Assembly: GCF_026196735.1 (NCBI RefSeq) | Contig: NZ_JAPHUF010000012.1 | Coordinates: forward strand, 434,001 to 498,000 | Source: Sulfurimonas sp. | GTDB lineage: Bacteria; Campylobacterota; Campylobacteria; Campylobacterales; Sulfurimonadaceae | Direction: 5' to 3' | Length of the DNA: 64,000 nucleotides | Part shown: positions 63,521-64,000 of the stretch, piece after piece | How the letters are laid out: every line of letters starts with the position of its first letter | How positions within the stretch are numbered: position 1 is the first letter of the stretch | Made by a program: the position numbers and the translations under genes | The notes under the pieces: generated by a model | Database searches by the model: none | What the model was told of the DNA's origin: nothing | Seen by the model: the letters and a program-made list of their open reading frames with translations, nothing else

Positions 63521-63526
63521 ATTATA
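63521..63526 (-). promoter_or_regulatory. -10 box (TATAAT) six bases before the DsrE gene ATG
   Basis: Minus-strand TATAAT, then six bases (TACAAC-like spacing), then ATG at 63514. This repeats the spacing seen at the metallophosphoesterase gene and suggests a leaderless transcript. Confidence 0.5.
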
Positions 63527-63551
63527 TTGTTTTTTTTAGTAACTTTGATTG

Positions 63552-63597
63552 TGTAACTGTATCTTTTAGTCGGAGGGTAGACAAAGATACAGTTACA
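63552..63597. terminator. Long hairpin between the small gene and the DsrE gene
   Basis: A perfect 15-pair inverted repeat (TGTAACTGTATCTTT/AAAGATACAGTTACA) encloses 16 bases that add a GTC/GAC pairing and an eight-base loop GGAGGGTA. It begins about 22 bases after the small gene stop on the minus strand. It could end that transcript and isolate it from the DsrE promoter. No long T-run follows. Confidence 0.6.
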
Positions 63598-63618
63598 AGT
63601 TCTTTAAAGACCGAAGGA

Positions 63619-63726
63619 TCAGCCTCCTCCATCGTCAAAGGTCATACTTATCTTTACCATATGCAAAAAAAGCTTGTTCTGGTCAATTTTAGGACAATGT
63701 GCAGTAAAAATATCAATACAGTTCAT
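63619..63726 (-). CDS. 35-codon small gene of unknown function
   Basis: ATG 63726 has a clean Shine-Dalgarno AAGGA six bases upstream and a promoter-like TATAAT further up. The 35-residue product starts MNCIDIFTAHCPKIDQ, has Cys3 and Cys11, a central KLFLHMVKI helix-prone segment, and ends MTFDDGGG before TGA. I do not recognise it. The gene is bounded by a 15-pair hairpin downstream and a six-pair hairpin (63746-63761) in its leader. It could be a small regulatory or modified peptide, or the main product of a small structured RNA. Confidence 0.5.
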   Translation of the reverse strand: MNCIDIFTAHCPKIDQNKLFLHMVKISMTFDDGGG

Positions 63727-63745
63727 GTTATATCCTTGAGTGTTA

Positions 63746-63761
63746 AAGTACAGCAGTACTT
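63746..63761 (-). promoter_or_regulatory. Leader hairpin upstream of the small gene
   Basis: AAGTAC-AGCA-GTACTT is a perfect six-pair stem with a four-base loop, 19 bases before the small gene ATG and within its predicted 5' UTR. Confidence 0.4.
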
Positions 63762-63793
63762 AGATGTTTAAACAAAGAAAAAGTGTGACGACG

Positions 63794-63799
63794 ATTATA
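63794..63799 (-). promoter_or_regulatory. -10 box (TATAAT) of the small gene
   Basis: TATAAT on the minus strand about 67 bases ahead of the small gene ATG, preceded by T-rich sequence (CTTTTTGCTTTA) and a weak TTGTGA. Confidence 0.4.
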
Positions 63800-63840
63800 T
63801 AAAGCAAAAAGTGTTCACAAAAAAAACTTATTTATGATGG

Positions 63841-64000
63841 CTACTCTATGGTGTTGGATACTTTAAAATTAATTTCACTCTTGGTGCATATATCTTCTTT
63901 TAGGCATTTGTTTAGAAGTTTTTTGTAACTTCCGGTTTTCTCGTAAATGTATACTCCATCAACTCTCTCTTCGGAGAGACTTTTTATGGGTAAAATTGCT
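63841..64000 (-). CDS. C-terminal part of an unidentified gene (cut by window edge)
   Basis: A minus-strand frame enters from the right edge and stops with TAG at 63843-63841, giving at least 52 residues. The visible part includes ERVDGVYIYEKTGSYK and NKCLKEDICTKSEINF. It is not low-complexity and its codon use resembles the neighbours, so it is probably real. No family is recognised. The intergenic gap to the small gene promoter is about 40 bases. Confidence 0.55.
   Translation of the reverse strand, partial: AILPIKSLSEERVDGVYIYEKTGSYKKLLNKCLKEDICTKSEINFKVSNTIE

Noticed and set aside
63610-63621. Possible selenocysteine readthrough of the TGA ending the small gene
   Set aside because: Readthrough would add only five codons before TAA, and no convincing SECIS hairpin with a properly spaced GG(U/A) loop follows the TGA.
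63502-63771. 89-codon plus-strand frame over the DsrE promoter and the small gene
   Set aside because: It crosses a long hairpin and two promoters, has no family features, and the minus-strand small ORF has a much better ribosome site.
1-64000. CRISPR array, prophage, insertion sequence or replication origin
   Set aside because: No regularly spaced direct repeats, no transposase, integrase or phage structural genes, and no cluster of DnaA boxes or dnaA/dnaN genes were seen, although hobA is present.

Overview
The window is chromosomal DNA of a low-GC member of the Campylobacterota (Epsilonproteobacteria), most like Sulfurimonas or a close relative. The best lineage markers are the DnaA-binding protein HobA inside an rppH-lysC-hobA-holB-folP run, a split CetA/CetB energy-taxis pair, the cheY-prmA-ftsH-psd-like cluster, a class I cytochrome c553, and the large number of c-di-GMP and PAS/Cache signalling proteins. 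I saw no transposase, phage gene, CRISPR array or rRNA, so this looks like ordinary core chromosome with lineage-specific insertions. Names rest on motif recognition by eye; no database search was run.

Layout. 1-7.7 kb: nitrate assimilation (membrane anchor, NasA/NarB-type nitrate reductase, siroheme nitrite reductase), interrupted by an HD-GYP protein and a metallophosphoesterase. 7.7-9.5 kb: two small proteins resembling a ZapB/ZapA-like pair, tRNA-Arg(GCG), a structured leader and a secreted esterase-like protein. 9.4-20.7 kb: housekeeping genes trpA, an Hpt protein, panB, ruvB, an AI-2E family permease, an LpxL-type acyltransferase, a PDC-sensor protein, hisH, hisA, cheY, prmA, ftsH and a Psd-like pseudoenzyme. 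20.7-35.3 kb: a TPR membrane protein, an orphan histidine kinase, cytochrome c, YdhR, a cation exchanger of unlike composition, serS, a PAS-GGDEF-EAL protein, a metF-like gene, serB, an OmpA-propeller protein, and an outer-membrane protein divergent from an XRE regulator with an 18-bp perfect palindrome between them. 35.4-42.2 kb: rpsF-ssb-rpsR, a YibQ-type deacetylase, dprA, queA, tatC, tatB, hemW. 42.3-53.3 kb: an EAL protein, cetA/cetB, rppH-lysC-hobA-holB-folP, a CBS-GGDEF protein, and grpE-dnaK. 53.5-59.7 kb: an AsmA-like protein with internal repeats, then a three-gene envelope module on the minus strand. 59.8-64 kb: prs-lepA-comF, a DsrE protein, a 35-codon small gene and a partial gene at the right edge. 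No gene-free stretch exceeds about 230 bases.

How genes work together. NasA and NirA would take nitrate to ammonium. TatB and TatC could export the metallophosphoesterase, which carries a Tat-like motif. Five proteins make, break or sense c-di-GMP, and CheY with CetA/CetB links energy state to motility. The most promising unusual system is the translationally coupled set at 55.5-59.7 kb: a TonB-receptor-like outer-membrane barrel, a small secreted periplasmic protein of YfiR-like style, and an inner-membrane Cache-GGDEF-EAL enzyme. It looks like a complete outer-membrane-to-c-di-GMP signalling route. Second-tier points are the palindrome operator, the AsmA-like repeat protein, the inactive-looking Psd homologue, and the small gene with flanking hairpins at the right end.
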